Position numbers and translations under genes: made by a program. DNA of 64,000 nt from Leisingera sp. M658. GTDB taxonomy: Bacteria > Pseudomonadota > Alphaproteobacteria > Rhodobacterales > Rhodobacteraceae. Of this stretch, positions 53,964-63,558 are shown in pieces. How positions within the stretch are numbered: position 1 is the first letter of the stretch; the number at the start of each line of letters is the position of its first letter. The DNA is taken from the NCBI RefSeq assembly GCF_025144145.1, contig NZ_CP083546.1, positions 3,550,501-3,614,500 of the forward strand, given 5' to 3'. Below the pieces are notes generated by a model. That model searched no databases and was not told the DNA's origin. It saw only the letters and a program-made list of their open reading frames with translations.

Positions 53964-54002
53964 TGCGTGACAGGCGATGCCAGCATCGCCGAGAACGGCG
54001 GC
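53964..54002. repeat. 39-bp palindromic insertion (copy 1)
   Basis: The core CAGGCGATGC, CA, GCATCGCCGAGA has perfect 8-bp arms (53973-53980 and 53983-53990). It interrupts the IS3 frame after HHS. Confidence 0.65.
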
Positions 54003-54069
54003 CGGAGTGATGAACAAGCCCCATCGCCTTTGCCGGCCGCCGCTCGTGAACAGCCTGCTCCAGAGCATC

Positions 54070-54108
54070 CATTGCCCGGCAGGCGCATGCGAAGCATGTG
54101 CGAGAGGG
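54070..54108. repeat. 39-bp palindromic insertion (copy 2)
   Basis: The core CAGGCGCATGC, GAA, GCATGTGCGAGA parallels copy 1, with arms at 54083-54090 and 54094-54101. It adds 13 codons between GFVL and DALEQ without closing the frame. Confidence 0.65.
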
Positions 54109-54162
54109 GAGAACGAACCCGGCATGCGCCGAGGTGCTGACACGACCCATTGACCGGCAGGC

Positions 54163-54427
54163 GATTGCCCAGGATGTGTTGCGCCAGAAGCCCGCGGGCG
54201 GTGCCGTCTTTGCCTTCCGTGGGCGCCGAGGCGACAGGCTGAAGCTTTTGTATTGGGATGGCCAGGGGTTCTGCCTTTACTACAAGGTTCTGGAGCGCGG
54301 ACGCTTTCCGTGGCCCAGCAGCGGGGACGGTGCGGTTCGCCTGACCTCGGCGCAGCTGGCCATGCTCTGGGAAGGGATCGACTGGCGGCGTCCGGACTGG
54401 GGTGCGCCACCGGCGCGCGTCGGGTAG
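54163..54427 (+). pseudogene. IS66 TnpB (Orf2) 3' fragment
   Basis: From about 54163 the frame reads IAQDVLRQKPAGGAVFAFRG, RRGDRLKLLYWDGQGFCLYY, KVLERGRFPWPS and LWEGIDWRRPDW, which is the IS66 TnpB C-terminal two-thirds. The N-terminus is missing; GGCAGGCGATTGCC at 54155-54168 marks the break and resembles the arm of the palindromic insertions. Confidence 0.85.
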
Positions 54428-54474
54428 TTTACCCTCCTGAATCCCCTTGTTTTATTGGCCATACTGGATGTTGA

Positions 54475-56589
54475 ATGGTAGATATCGGCATGTCCGATGA
54501 CGCCCGCATTCTCTCCAGAGATCCCGCCGTTCTGAAGGCGGTGATCGCCTCTATTCAGGCGGAGAATGCACGCATGTCAGCCTCGCTTCAGGCCCATGAA
54601 CAGCTGGTCCAGACCCTGCGTCTGCGGATTGCCAAGCTCCAGAAGCAAGCCTTCGGCAAGTCATCAGAGAAGATCGAAAGGGAGATCGCCCAGCTTGAGC
54701 TCGCGCTGGAAGACCTGCTGATCGCCGACGCCGAGCAGCGCAGCGAGCCGCTTGAGGAACAGGGGGTGGAGCCTCCTGCCAACGATCCCGGGGTCCCAGA
54801 GGTGCGCCCCCGCCGCAGGCCGCGGGTGTCGGACGAGACGCCCCGCGAACGCCGTGAACTTGATCCCGGCACCTGCTGTCCCGATTGCGGGGGCGATCTC
54901 CGCGTGGTCGGTGAGGATGTAAACGAGCTGCTCGACATGGTCGCTGCACAGATGAAGGTCATCCAGATCGCGCGGGTGAAGAAGTCCTGCCGCCGGTGCG
55001 AGAAGATGGTGCAGCCCGCCGCCCCGAGCCGCCCCATCCCCGGCAGTATGGCCGGGCCAGGTCTGCTGGCTCATGTTCTGGTCTCGAAGTTCGATGACCA
55101 CGTGCCATTGTACCGGCTCTTTGTGCTCAAGAGCGATCTGCGCCGAGTGACGGAGCAATTGGCAGTGCTGCGCCAGAAGCATTTCGGGCAGAGCTCGGAA
55201 AGAGACCTCGACGATCCTGCGGAAGATGACCTTTGCCTCGCGCTTGAGGATGACCTTGACGATGATCCGAAGGAAAAACCCAAGGGTAAGCGCGCATGAA
55301 AAGTACCCAAGGATATCAAGGTCATCACCGTTGATCATTTCCCCGACGATATGAGCTGCGGCACATGCGGCCATGATCTCAAGACGATCAAGCGTGAGGA
55401 ACGTGCCGGAAGCTTCCGGATCGTGCCGGAGCATATGGTTCTGGTGAAAGACGTATACCACACCTGCGCGTACAACCACACCTGCGCGTACAACCGCGGG
55501 ATCTGCAAGGAGAACAAACCCGCGGCCGCAAAGTCGAAAAACTACATCATGAAGGGACGCGGCATGGAAGCGGGGTTCGCAGTCGAAGCCGCCTGCCAGA
55601 AGTTCTTCGAGCATATTTCGCCCTACCGGCAAGCGCGGCGGTTCAGGAACGCCAACATCAATCTGGCCCGCCAGACAATCGAAAACGGTGTTGCACAGGT
55701 GGCCAAATACGCTGGGCTGGTCCAGGACGAGCTTCATGCCCATGTGCTTGCTGGTCCTACCGCGCAAATGGATGAGACCCCGGTGAAGGTTCAGGCGCCT
55801 GGAAAGGGAAAGTGCGATACCGGGTATTTCTGGGTGATCAACCGCGATGAACGCAATTGGAATCCCGATGCCCGGCCGGCAGTGGTGTACCGCTAGCCCA
55901 TTCCCGCGCCGGCGCAGTTGCAGAGGAATTGCTTTCCGGAGCGTCGCTCTGATTCCTGCAGACTGACGGCTACTCGGATTACAACTGTCTCTTCAAAGAG
56001 AGCCCGGAGAATGACGGATTGATGCCGGTGCGCTGCAATGCCCATGCGCGGCGCAAGTTCTTCGAAGCCCATCTGGCGACCAAGAGCAAGCTGGCAGCCA
56101 AGGTCGTGCAGATGTACCGCAAGATTTATGCTGTCGAAAAAGCGGCCAAAGGTCTGCCCCCGGAGGAGCGCGAACAGTTGCGCCTCGAGAAAACCCTGCC
56201 CATCCTGACCGAGCTCAAGGCCATCCTGACGAAACATCAGGAAGACGCCACCGGAAAACTGAAGACGGCCATCAACTACACGCTCAACGCCTTTGACGGG
56301 CTGCAGCGGTTCGTGTTCGATGGTCGGCTTGAGATCGATAACAACGCAGTCGAACGCTGCATCCGCGGCATTGCTCTGACGAAGAAGAACTCGCTTTTCG
56401 CCGGGAACCATGAGGCGGCTGAAGTCTGGGCAACCTACTATTCGCTCATCGAAAGCGCGCGCTTGAACAAGGTCAACCCCCCGCAGCTACCTGAACTGGG
56501 TGGTGCAGGAAATCGAGCGCAACCGCGGTGAGTTGGACTATGGCCAGCTGATGCCCTGGCACTGCCCGGTCGGCCGGATCGACGACTGA
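54475..56589 (+). pseudogene. Chimeric and broken IS66 TnpC transposase
   Basis: The first part (54475-55130) is a TnpC N-terminus with coiled coil (LRLRIAKLQKQAFGKSSEKI), zinc ribbon (CCPDCGG, CRRCEK) and VSKFDDHVPLYRL. It is fused at about 55135 to a second TnpC N-terminus (LAVLRQKHFGQSSERDLDDP), which is stopped by TGA at 55297 and continues as CGTCGHDLK. Later pieces are CNAHARRKFFEAHL and NNAVERCIRGIALTKKNSLF. Further breaks lie at 55894 and at 56477-56482, where a run of six C shifts the frame before YLNWVVQEIERNRGELDYGQ. Two IS66 elements evidently recombined. Confidence 0.82.
55458..55493 (+). repeat. 18-bp tandem duplication inside the IS66 remnant
   Basis: CCACACCTGCGCGTACAA occurs twice in tandem (55458-55475, 55476-55493) and adds six codons (HTCAYN repeated). 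Confidence 0.85.
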
Positions 56590-56747
56590 CAGGCTATCAC
56601 TGCCCCGCAATCGGGGCGGTGACGCACTCTCACACAGCCGGATTCCCATGCAGGGTTCCGGCCCAAAGCCGTGTCTGGACGGTCTCCCGATGAGGGCGAC
56701 AGTCCTCATGCCCAAATCCGTGGTACCCTGCGCCCATCCGGTCAGTC

Positions 56748-57371
56748 TTAGGCAGTAACTGGGACGAGTTCAGCCGCAAGCTCCAGAACAAACCCGCTGA
56801 CCGCCTCCTGGGCTTGGTCCTGCGATTTCTTCCCGCGCAATTGGCGGGCCAGCGCAGACCCGCGGGCGGAGGTTTCCTGTACCAGCAGCAGAAAAGCGAT
56901 CTCCCGCAATTGGTGCATGGCCAGATCGGCCTCGTCTTGCCCTAGCAGCCTTTCAAGTTCAGCCGGTTCCGCGCATTCGAACAGCAGGCGCTTCAGGGTG
57001 GGCCCGTGTTTTGACGCCTCGGCCCAGGCAATGCAAATGTCGGTCATGCCTGCCATCTCGGAGTGAAAAACCTCAACCGGCATGCATGCCGTCTGTCTGG
57101 AATAGCCGGCCTGCCGCTCGACATGGAGCTCCCGCTGCGCCGGGTTGTAGGACATCTCAAGCCCATCGAGCGACACGTCCGATGCAAAGGGATTTCCGAA
57201 GCGCTTGCGCAGGCTGAGCGCTTCCGCAAAGAGCACCAGCTGCAAAAGACCGGCCTGCGGCAGATCGCAGGAAATACGCTGGATGCCACTGCGGCCGGCG
57301 TGCTTGTAGTTGAGCGCGAGCCGGGCACCGCCGTCCTCCCGCGCCTCCATCGAAAATATCTTTGCAACCAT
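56748..57371 (-). CDS. Hypothetical protein between IS remnants
   Basis: A 207-residue protein I do not recognise, from ATG 57371; a TTG at 57416 would add 15 residues and no strong ribosome binding site is seen for either. It is soluble, with a beta-rich N-terminal half (ISCDLPQAGLLQLVLFAEAL, LEMSYNPAQRELHVERQAGY) and a helical C-terminal half (LHQLREIAFLLLVQETSARG-like, from about residue 150). Codon use matches core genes, not the IS sequence around it. It may be a stranded chromosomal gene. Confidence 0.6.
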   Translation of the reverse strand: MVAKIFSMEAREDGGARLALNYKHAGRSGIQRISCDLPQAGLLQLVLFAEALSLRKRFGNPFASDVSLDGLEMSYNPAQRELHVERQAGYSRQTACMPVEVFHSEMAGMTDICIAWAEASKHGPTLKRLLFECAEPAELERLLGQDEADLAMHQLREIAFLLLVQETSARGSALARQLRGKKSQDQAQEAVSGFVLELAAELVPVTA

Positions 57372-57936
57372 GGCGCGGGTTATATGGAAGCCTGCCGGAC
57401 CTTCAAGCCGCAGCAAACAGGTCCGGCGATGCTAGGCGGCCATGCGCCTAAGGCGGCGCCTGGAAAGGAAGTGTTTGCATTGAGAGCCCTCGGTCATTCT
57501 GGAGCTATTGAAGCCGCCTAGAGGTACGTCTGCGGCATGGGGAATCGCCTAGTCGTCCTTTGAGTGAAATGTTGGTCTGATGCATGTCTGCCAGCAAAAC
57601 AATTTTGCGGGCCAGTCAATTTCCGGGGCGGATACACCGCTTACGAATTATCGCATTCGAGCACGCGCGCGAGATGGGCGCGCGGGAACCGCCCTTGAAC
57701 CAGGCATCATGTGGCAGCCACGGCGCTGACCACAGACAGAAGCATCATCTCGACACCGGGAAACCCCTCGCCAGGCCCTGGCGCCCATGCGACCCAAAAC
57801 TGGGTGATCTGACACATCGGACTGGCGCTGCTCCGATCTTTGACGTCACCGAGGAGCCAGCGGCCTCGTCACGCGAGCGGTGAAACCATATCGCGACTGC
57901 CGTTGTGAAAAATACCAATTGACACCAACCGCCCTA
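57372..57936. other. Degenerate stretch with an IS110-like tail
   Basis: No gene is supported. Bases 57702-57745 (AGGCATCATGTGGCAGCCAC and onward) resemble the 3' flank of the IS110 element at 28650-28692. The rest shows nothing recognisable. Confidence 0.5.
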
Positions 57937-58325
57937 TTACAGAAGCCGCTTCGTCCTTCCTGACGGTTTTCCGATGCCGGTCGCTGCGTGGCGGGAGGGC
58001 GCCTGCGGGCGTCGGCCCGCGATGCCAAACCTCGGAAGGAGCAAGCCGCGGGAGCGTGCGATGTTGGCCTTGCGAGCCGCGCAGGCCAGCAGCCCGTAGT
58101 GCCGGATGCGGTGGAACCCATCGGGGAGCACATGCGGTGGATGAACTCGGGCTTGCAGGAGATCCATCGGGTGCCGTCCGGCGATAGGCCGCCGCCCGGC
58201 ACAATCATGCGGACATGCGGGTGGTGGGTCAGCGCCGATCCCCAGGTGTGCAGAACGCTGGTCATTCCGATCCGCGCGCCCATCTGCCGGGGGCCACGAG
58301 CTGCTGGATCGGGTTGTCGTTTCAT
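57937..58325 (-). pseudogene. IS91-family transposase remnant
   Basis: Minus-strand pieces are ARIGMTSVLHTWGSALTHHP, MIVPGGGLSPDGTRWISCKP, then after an internal deletion EFIHR, and in another frame HVLPDGFHRIRHYGLLACAA and RKANIARSRGLL. This is the Y2 transposase of IS91. The catalytic tyrosines are missing and the ends were not found. Confidence 0.82.
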
Positions 58326-58520
58326 ACGATCAAGAAACCAAGAATCACATTCTGGACATGCGGGGCAAACCGATCGCCATGCTTAAAAAAGCAAAACCCG
58401 CTGAAGAGGCGGGCATTGACGATGCGAAAAGTTCGCTAAAGTTGGATGCGGGAGCAGGCAACCCTCGTATCCCACCTCAATTGACCGCCGCCATTTAAGA
58501 GCTGACATGGACCTATGTTA

Positions 58521-59360
58521 GCCGATTGTGTTGAAAAACTCTTTGGTTTTGCCTGGCCTGTGTGATCTATCGCTGTGACTTCGTTTAGATGCCGAAGTCC
58601 TGTCCGCCACTTCAATCTGCGGCCGGCAGCATTGGCTTGAGCTTTGCCAATTTCCGGAGGTTTTGAGCGGTGGCTGCGAGGGTGAATTCGTCTTGAACGC
58701 CGCACGGGCCTCGTAATCGGAGCTGTCCAAGACCGAGGATGCGTTTGAGGTGTGCGAAGAGCATCTCGACCTTTTTGCGCCGACCAGTCTTCCGGATTGC
58801 TCGAGTTCTGCTTTTGAACATCGGCACTGATCAGTGCTGGCGTCGACCGCGAAGCCCTGACCACCGACCAACCCTTCTTCCATGCAGCGCGCGACCATCA
58901 TCTCGAACACGTAGCGCATGAGGCCGCTCTCGCGGAAACGACCGTGCTTATTCTTTGAGAATGCCGAGTGGTCCGGGATGCGATCCGTCAGATCAAGGCG
59001 ACAAAACCAACGATAGGCGAGGTTCAAATGCACCTCTTCGCATAGCCGCCGCTCGGGCCGGATGCCAAAGCAGTATCCAACCAACAGCATCCGGATCAGG
59101 AGTTCCAGGTCAATGTATGGGCGGCCCGTGTGACTGTAAAAGCCGGCCAAATGCGCGCGGACGCTGCCCAGATCAACGAGCCGGTCAATCAACCGCAAAA
59201 GGTGATCTTGTGGGATGCGATCTTCCAGCGAAAACTCGTAGAATAAGGCCGCTTGTGCTTCCTGCCTCGGTCCCATCATCGCCAATCCTCCCGTTCCTTG
59301 AGAGAACTGAATCAGCCACTTACCTTCCGATCAAGCACGGGTTTTTCAACAAAATCAGCC
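58521..59360 (-). mobile_element. IS5/IS1182-like element with internal deletion
   Basis: Terminal inverted repeats are GCCGATTGTGTTGAAAAACT (58521-58540) and GTTTTTCAACAAAATCAGCC (59341-59360). The transposase starts at 59285 (MAMMGPRQEAQAALFYEFSL, DRIPDHSAFSKNKHGRFRES) and reads to the first catalytic region (GQGFAVDAS), then jumps to KVEMLFAHLKRILGLGQLRL in another frame. The central DDE part is deleted, so it is inactive but keeps both ends. Confidence 0.82.
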
Positions 59361-59499
59361 CAAACCAGGCAAATGCTGCAAAACGCACAAATGCCTATGC
59401 GGCCTGAAAAGCTGCCATCTAACGATGGCTCCCGGCCCTCCGCGAGGAATGGCGGCAAACCGAAACTCTGTCGGCAGAGTCGGTTACACCCGGGACGCC

Positions 59500-60303
59500 C
59501 TATTCATTCATCACAAGAGCGGACTGTTGGCCGGTCATCCTGCGGACCTCAGACACAGCCTCGGCAAGTGCCGGGCCAACCTCGTCAGAGATGCGTTGAT
59601 CAGTAAGTTGCTTTGAAGTGGAGCTTGCCAGAAAAGCCACCGGCTCACCTAAATCAGACGGACGGTATGGCACAGCAGCAGCGTTGATGGTCTCGGAAAA
59701 CCGGCTTACGCCCCTCACCTGAGTGTAGCCTTCAGCCAGGATCTCGTTATGCGCGGCAAGTCTTATTGCTGCGAATTCCACCAGCAATTCTGCTGGCTCA
59801 TCGCCTTGGCTTTCAAGAAAACGGGCAAATTCCTCATCGTTGAGTGCACCCAGATACGCTTTGCCGCTGGAAGAAGTATGAAGCGGCATCCGATAGCCGA
59901 CATCCAGCCAGATTGCCGAGGAGTTCACTGGCCGCCAGGCCCTGGTCAGCAGCATCCGCTGGTCATCTTTGATGCTGATCGCCGTCAGCGTGCCGGTTTC
60001 ATCCGCCAGCCGCTGCATCACCGGCGAGGCGATCTCAACAAAGGCGAATGAGGCCGCGGCGATGTTCCCCAGCGCCAGCGCTGCCGGGCCAAGGCGGTAT
60101 TTATCGTGCCGCCGCCCGTGGGTCAGATACCCAAGCGCGCACAGCGTGAAGGTCAGCCGTGACACCGTCGGCCGCGGAATGCCGGTGCGTTCGGAGATTT
60201 CAAGGTTGCCCAGACCGTCATCCGTCGGGCGGAAGGCCCGCAAGATGGTCAGGCCCCGCGCGAGTGTATTTGCAAATCTCTTGTCCGATGCATCGGCTGG
60301 CAT
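59500..60303 (-). CDS. IclR-family regulator
   Basis: A 267-residue regulator. Residues about 15-75 form the winged helix (ARGLTILRAFRPTDDGLGNL, ISERTGIPRPTVSRLTFTL) and residues 85-260 the effector domain (LHTSSSGKAYLGALNDEEFA). ATG 60303 follows AGGGAA. It lies 67 bp downstream of the TRAP transporter genes on the same strand and probably controls them together with the acyl-CoA synthetase further upstream. Confidence 0.93.
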   Translation of the reverse strand: MPADASDKRFANTLARGLTILRAFRPTDDGLGNLEISERTGIPRPTVSRLTFTLCALGYLTHGRRHDKYRLGPAALALGNIAAASFAFVEIASPVMQRLADETGTLTAISIKDDQRMLLTRAWRPVNSSAIWLDVGYRMPLHTSSSGKAYLGALNDEEFARFLESQGDEPAELLVEFAAIRLAAHNEILAEGYTQVRGVSRFSETINAAAVPYRPSDLGEPVAFLASSTSKQLTDQRISDEVGPALAEAVSEVRRMTGQQSALVMNE

Positions 60304-60370
60304 GGTATTCCCTGTATCTATGCGGGCGTCCGGCCCGAGCGGGGTATTCGCAGTCCGCTGGTCCCCGATA

Positions 60371-61711
60371 CTACTGAACCGCATTTGACAGCACCAGAGA
60401 GATCGACGGAAACGCCACCAGCAGAAGCAGCACGACCACATCAACGCTCAGGAACCGCCAGATGCCGGAAAACACCATGCCCACCGGGGCGTCCTTGCCG
60501 ACAACATTGGACAGCACAAAGACATTCAGCCCCACAGGCGGCGTTATCAGGCCGATCTCCAGCAGCTTCACGACAACGACGCCGAACCAGATCAGGTTCA
60601 GCCCATAGGATTCCACCAGCGGCACCACCAGCGGCAGGGTCAGAACCATGATCCCGATCGGATCCAGGAACATGCCCAGCATCAGATAGACGACGCAGAT
60701 CGCAAACAGCAGCGTGCCCGTAGATAACTGCGCCTGCGCCACCCAGTCCACCAGCGCCGGGGCCATGCCCGTGAGCGCGATGGCCGCGACAAAGATCTTG
60801 GCGCCCGCCGCGACAAAGAAGATCGCGGCGGTCTGTACACAGGTTTCCCGCACCGCCTGCCAGATGCCCGCCAGGTCCAGCTGCCGCTGCGCCAGGCCGA
60901 TCAGCACCGTCAGCACCACGCTGACCGCCGCTGCTGCGGTGGCGGTAAAATAGCCGCCGTAAATCCCGATCACGATAACTGCAAAGATCACCGCTGCGGG
61001 CCAGGCCCTGCGGAACGCCGCCAGCTTGTCGGCAAAGCTGGCAGCCTCGCCGCGCGCCGGCACCGCCGCCGGATCCGCCTTGATCCACATGGCAATGACC
61101 AGGACAAAACCCGCCAGCGTCAGCAGCCCCGGCAGAATGCCGGCAATGAACAGCTTGTTCACCGAGGTCTCGGTAAAGATCGCATAGATAATGAACAGAA
61201 TGCTCGGGGGGATCAGAGAGCCGAGTGTACCCCCGGCCGCGACGCTGGCGGTTGCCAGCCTTGGGTCATAGCCAAGACGCAGCATTTCAGGTGTGCAGAT
61301 TTTGCCCATGGTCGACGCACAGGCCAGGCTGGAGCCGGTAATGGCGGAAAACCCGCCGCAGCCCATCACCGAGGCCACCGCAATGCCGCCGCGCAGGCGC
61401 AGCAGCCAGACCTTGGCCGCATCATAAACAGCTGTGGTGATCCCGGCCCGATAGGCAATATTGCCAAGCGCAATGAACAGCGGGATCATCGACAGATCAA
61501 AGGAATGCAGCAGATCGAACGAGTTATTGAAGACCAGCGAGGAGGTTGCCCGGAAGGCCCGTTCCGGCATGAAGGTGCCGGTGCGGAACGCAAAGATTGT
61601 AAAGGCCGCCAGCGTCGCCACGCCGATCAGGGCAAAGGCAATCGGCACACGAATGGCCAGAAGCACAAGCATAACGGCAAAGGCCACAAGGCCGATCAGG
61701 GCGGGATCCAC
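60371..61711 (-). CDS. dctM: TRAP transporter large permease DctM
   Basis: A 446-residue membrane protein with about 12 hydrophobic segments. Typical sequences are VPIAFALIGVATLAAF, LACASTMGKICTPEMLRLGY, GTLGSLIPPSILFIIYA and TPPVGLNVFVLSNV. It is the channel subunit of a tripartite sodium-driven carboxylate importer. It is encoded between dctQ (41 bp upstream) and iclR. Confidence 0.95.
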   Translation of the reverse strand: MDPALIGLVAFAVMLVLLAIRVPIAFALIGVATLAAFTIFAFRTGTFMPERAFRATSSLVFNNSFDLLHSFDLSMIPLFIALGNIAYRAGITTAVYDAAKVWLLRLRGGIAVASVMGCGGFSAITGSSLACASTMGKICTPEMLRLGYDPRLATASVAAGGTLGSLIPPSILFIIYAIFTETSVNKLFIAGILPGLLTLAGFVLVIAMWIKADPAAVPARGEAASFADKLAAFRRAWPAAVIFAVIVIGIYGGYFTATAAAAVSVVLTVLIGLAQRQLDLAGIWQAVRETCVQTAAIFFVAAGAKIFVAAIALTGMAPALVDWVAQAQLSTGTLLFAICVVYLMLGMFLDPIGIMVLTLPLVVPLVESYGLNLIWFGVVVVKLLEIGLITPPVGLNVFVLSNVVGKDAPVGMVFSGIWRFLSVDVVVLLLLVAFPSISLVLSNAVQ

Positions 61712-61752
61712 GGGCAGTCTCCTCGGCAGGTCTGTTGAATGTCAGATGGATG

Positions 61753-62250
61753 TCAGGTTTTGTGCAGCGCGATTTCGCCGCCGCGCAGCAGGGTCAGCGC
61801 ATCACCGGCAGCCATCACCGCAAGCCGCAGCCATCCCAGCGCAATCCCAAGGGTAAAGGCCAGCCGCCCCGGCCATTGCGGCAGGTTCAGATCGCCGTAA
61901 AACACGCTGCCGGTCTGCCACTGATGCAGGAATTCCCGGCCGCCGGAATACAGGATCGGCGTCAGCGCCAGCAGGCCGAACAGGGTGCCGAACACTGTCA
62001 GCCACCCCGACACGCGCGGCGGCAGCAGATTGGTCAGAAACTCCACCGCGATATGCGCCCGTTGCGCGGTCGCGGCGGCCAGGGGCATCACAATCGCCAG
62101 AACCATCAGCTCGCGCACGATGACGATAGTGTCCGGCACCGAGCTGTTGAACAGGTTCAACGCCACCACATCGGCAAAGATCAACAGCGCCAGCAAGATG
62201 ATAGCCGCAGCCGATACATCCACAAAAACCCGTTCCAGCCTGTGCAGCAT
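61753..62250 (-). CDS. dctQ: TRAP transporter small permease DctQ
   Basis: A 165-residue membrane protein with four hydrophobic segments; VVALNLFNSSVPDTIVIVRE and RAHIAVEFLTNLLPP are family-typical. It bridges the binding protein and DctM. It follows dctP after 61 bp. Confidence 0.94.
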   Translation of the reverse strand: MLHRLERVFVDVSAAAIILLALLIFADVVALNLFNSSVPDTIVIVRELMVLAIVMPLAAATAQRAHIAVEFLTNLLPPRVSGWLTVFGTLFGLLALTPILYSGGREFLHQWQTGSVFYGDLNLPQWPGRLAFTLGIALGWLRLAVMAAGDALTLLRGGEIALHKT

Positions 62251-62311
62251 CTTGTCCTCCCCTGGTACTGCCAGACGGCGCTGCCGCCGCCCGGCCTCTG
62301 CTTCGCACAGA

Positions 62312-63382
62312 TCAGTTGCTGCGCGTCCAGGGATACCCCTTGGCTTCGAACTCGGCGGTGAATTCAGCCACCGCCGCGGTATAGGTTGCCATCAGCTGAT
62401 CCGCATCCAGACCGACGCTGCGGGCGTTTTCCATCCAGTCCGCAATAAAGGGTTCCGCCGCCGCATTCAGTGCTGCCTTGTCAGCATCGCTCAGCTCGAT
62501 GACCTCGATCTTGCGGGTGGTCTCGCCTGCGGTCATCGCCTTCATCGCCTTGCTGTTGGCCCCGGTCACGATCTTGGCGAACTGGTCCGCCAGTTCCTCA
62601 CCCGCCTGCATCAGCACCTGCTGCTGGCCAGCCTCCAGACCGTCATAGACCTGTTTGTTCATGAACATGCCATAACCGCCGATCTGCCCCCAGTTCAGGA
62701 CAGTATAGCTGTCGATCACCTCGTCCCATTTCAGCGAGGGCACGATGTAATCATAGCCCTGACTGCAATCAATCAGCCCGGTGTCCAGCCCCTGATAGGC
62801 CTCATAGACCGACAGGTTCACACGGGTTGCGCCCATTTCGCCAAAGACCTTGCCGTAAACGCCCGCGCCGCGGACCTTCTTGCCCTTGATGTCCTCAACC
62901 GAACGGATCGGCTCTCCGGCGCAGGCCACATTCACAGCCGAGGCGGTGAAGGTGCCGATATAGACCAGGTTCTGGCGGGCCAGATGTTCGGTGATCTGCG
63001 GTTCCGACCGCATCAGACGGTCGGCGGCACGCATGGCGACCCAAGCATTCGGCCCGCCGATGGGAAAGTCAGCCAGCGAATAGGCCGCCATTTCCTTTTG
63101 GAAATAGGCCGCAATGATCGAACCGGCATCCGCCACCCCGTCGCTGATCCCCTGCACTGCCGCGCTTGCCTTGAACAGCGCGCCGCCCCACTGGACATCC
63201 ATCCGCAGATCGCCTGCCGACAGCTCGCCGATACGGCTGTTGTACCATTTCAGCGCGGCAGGAACCGTGCCCCGGTCCGGGCCGCTGTGGCCGTAGTAAA
63301 TCACGGTCTCCGCAGAGACCGCCGTCGCGCCAAGACAGGCCGCAATGGTCAGCCCTCCCAGAATATTCCTGATCATTCCCAT
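62312..63382 (-). CDS. dctP: TRAP transporter substrate-binding protein DctP
   Basis: A 356-residue periplasmic protein with a signal peptide (1-23, cut after VSA). The carboxylate-binding Arg is expected in IKGKKVRGAGVYGKVFGEMG. ATG 63382 is chosen because GGAGGAG lies nine bases upstream; two further upstream ATGs are possible. With no dehydrogenase beside it the substrate is open; an organic or aromatic acid fits the adjacent acyl-CoA synthetase. Confidence 0.94.
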   Translation of the reverse strand: MGMIRNILGGLTIAACLGATAVSAETVIYYGHSGPDRGTVPAALKWYNSRIGELSAGDLRMDVQWGGALFKASAAVQGISDGVADAGSIIAAYFQKEMAAYSLADFPIGGPNAWVAMRAADRLMRSEPQITEHLARQNLVYIGTFTASAVNVACAGEPIRSVEDIKGKKVRGAGVYGKVFGEMGATRVNLSVYEAYQGLDTGLIDCSQGYDYIVPSLKWDEVIDSYTVLNWGQIGGYGMFMNKQVYDGLEAGQQQVLMQAGEELADQFAKIVTGANSKAMKAMTAGETTRKIEVIELSDADKAALNAAAEPFIADWMENARSVGLDADQLMATYTAAVAEFTAEFEAKGYPWTRSN

Positions 63383-63425
63383 GACTGGCATCTCCTCCTC
63401 GAAAGCCATTCGCTTCATTTTACTA

Positions 63426-63479
63426 TGTGGAATTTTAGCGCTCTGTCCAGAATTTTATTTCACATAATGGAATTTCTAG
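63426..63479. promoter_or_regulatory. Direct repeats upstream of dctP
   Basis: TGTGGAATTTTAG (63426-63438) and AATGGAATTTCTAG (63466-63479) are similar direct repeats, and TGGAATTTC resembles half-sites of IclR-type operators. They lie within the 176-bp gap that must hold the TRAP promoter. Confidence 0.45.
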
Positions 63480-63558
63480 TGACTGCCTGCACTCGACCCG
63501 CAGCAGAACAGGACTTCCTCTTCTGCGCCTCTGCAGGACAAGAAATTGGCGCAGCAGA

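Larger units (their letters stand above)
53599..54141 (-). pseudogene. IS3-family OrfB remnant with palindromic insertions
   Basis: Minus-strand pieces in order are VSTSAHAGFVL, DALEQAVHERRPAKAMGLVH, SIKYTERLGETGIEP, GSVGDSY, NALAETINGLFKAELIHRRG and VDWFNNRRLLEPIGNIPPAE, the C-terminal half of an IS3 OrfB. Three short insertions (53815-53871, 53964-54002, 54070-54108) and small frame changes break it. The 5' part is lost at the junction with IS66 sequence near 54141-54165. The stop is at 53599. Confidence 0.82.

Noticed and set aside
53823-54410. A 195-residue minus-strand protein
   Set aside because: Its recognisable part is IS3 transposase broken by palindromic insertions; the rest is antisense to IS66 TnpB.
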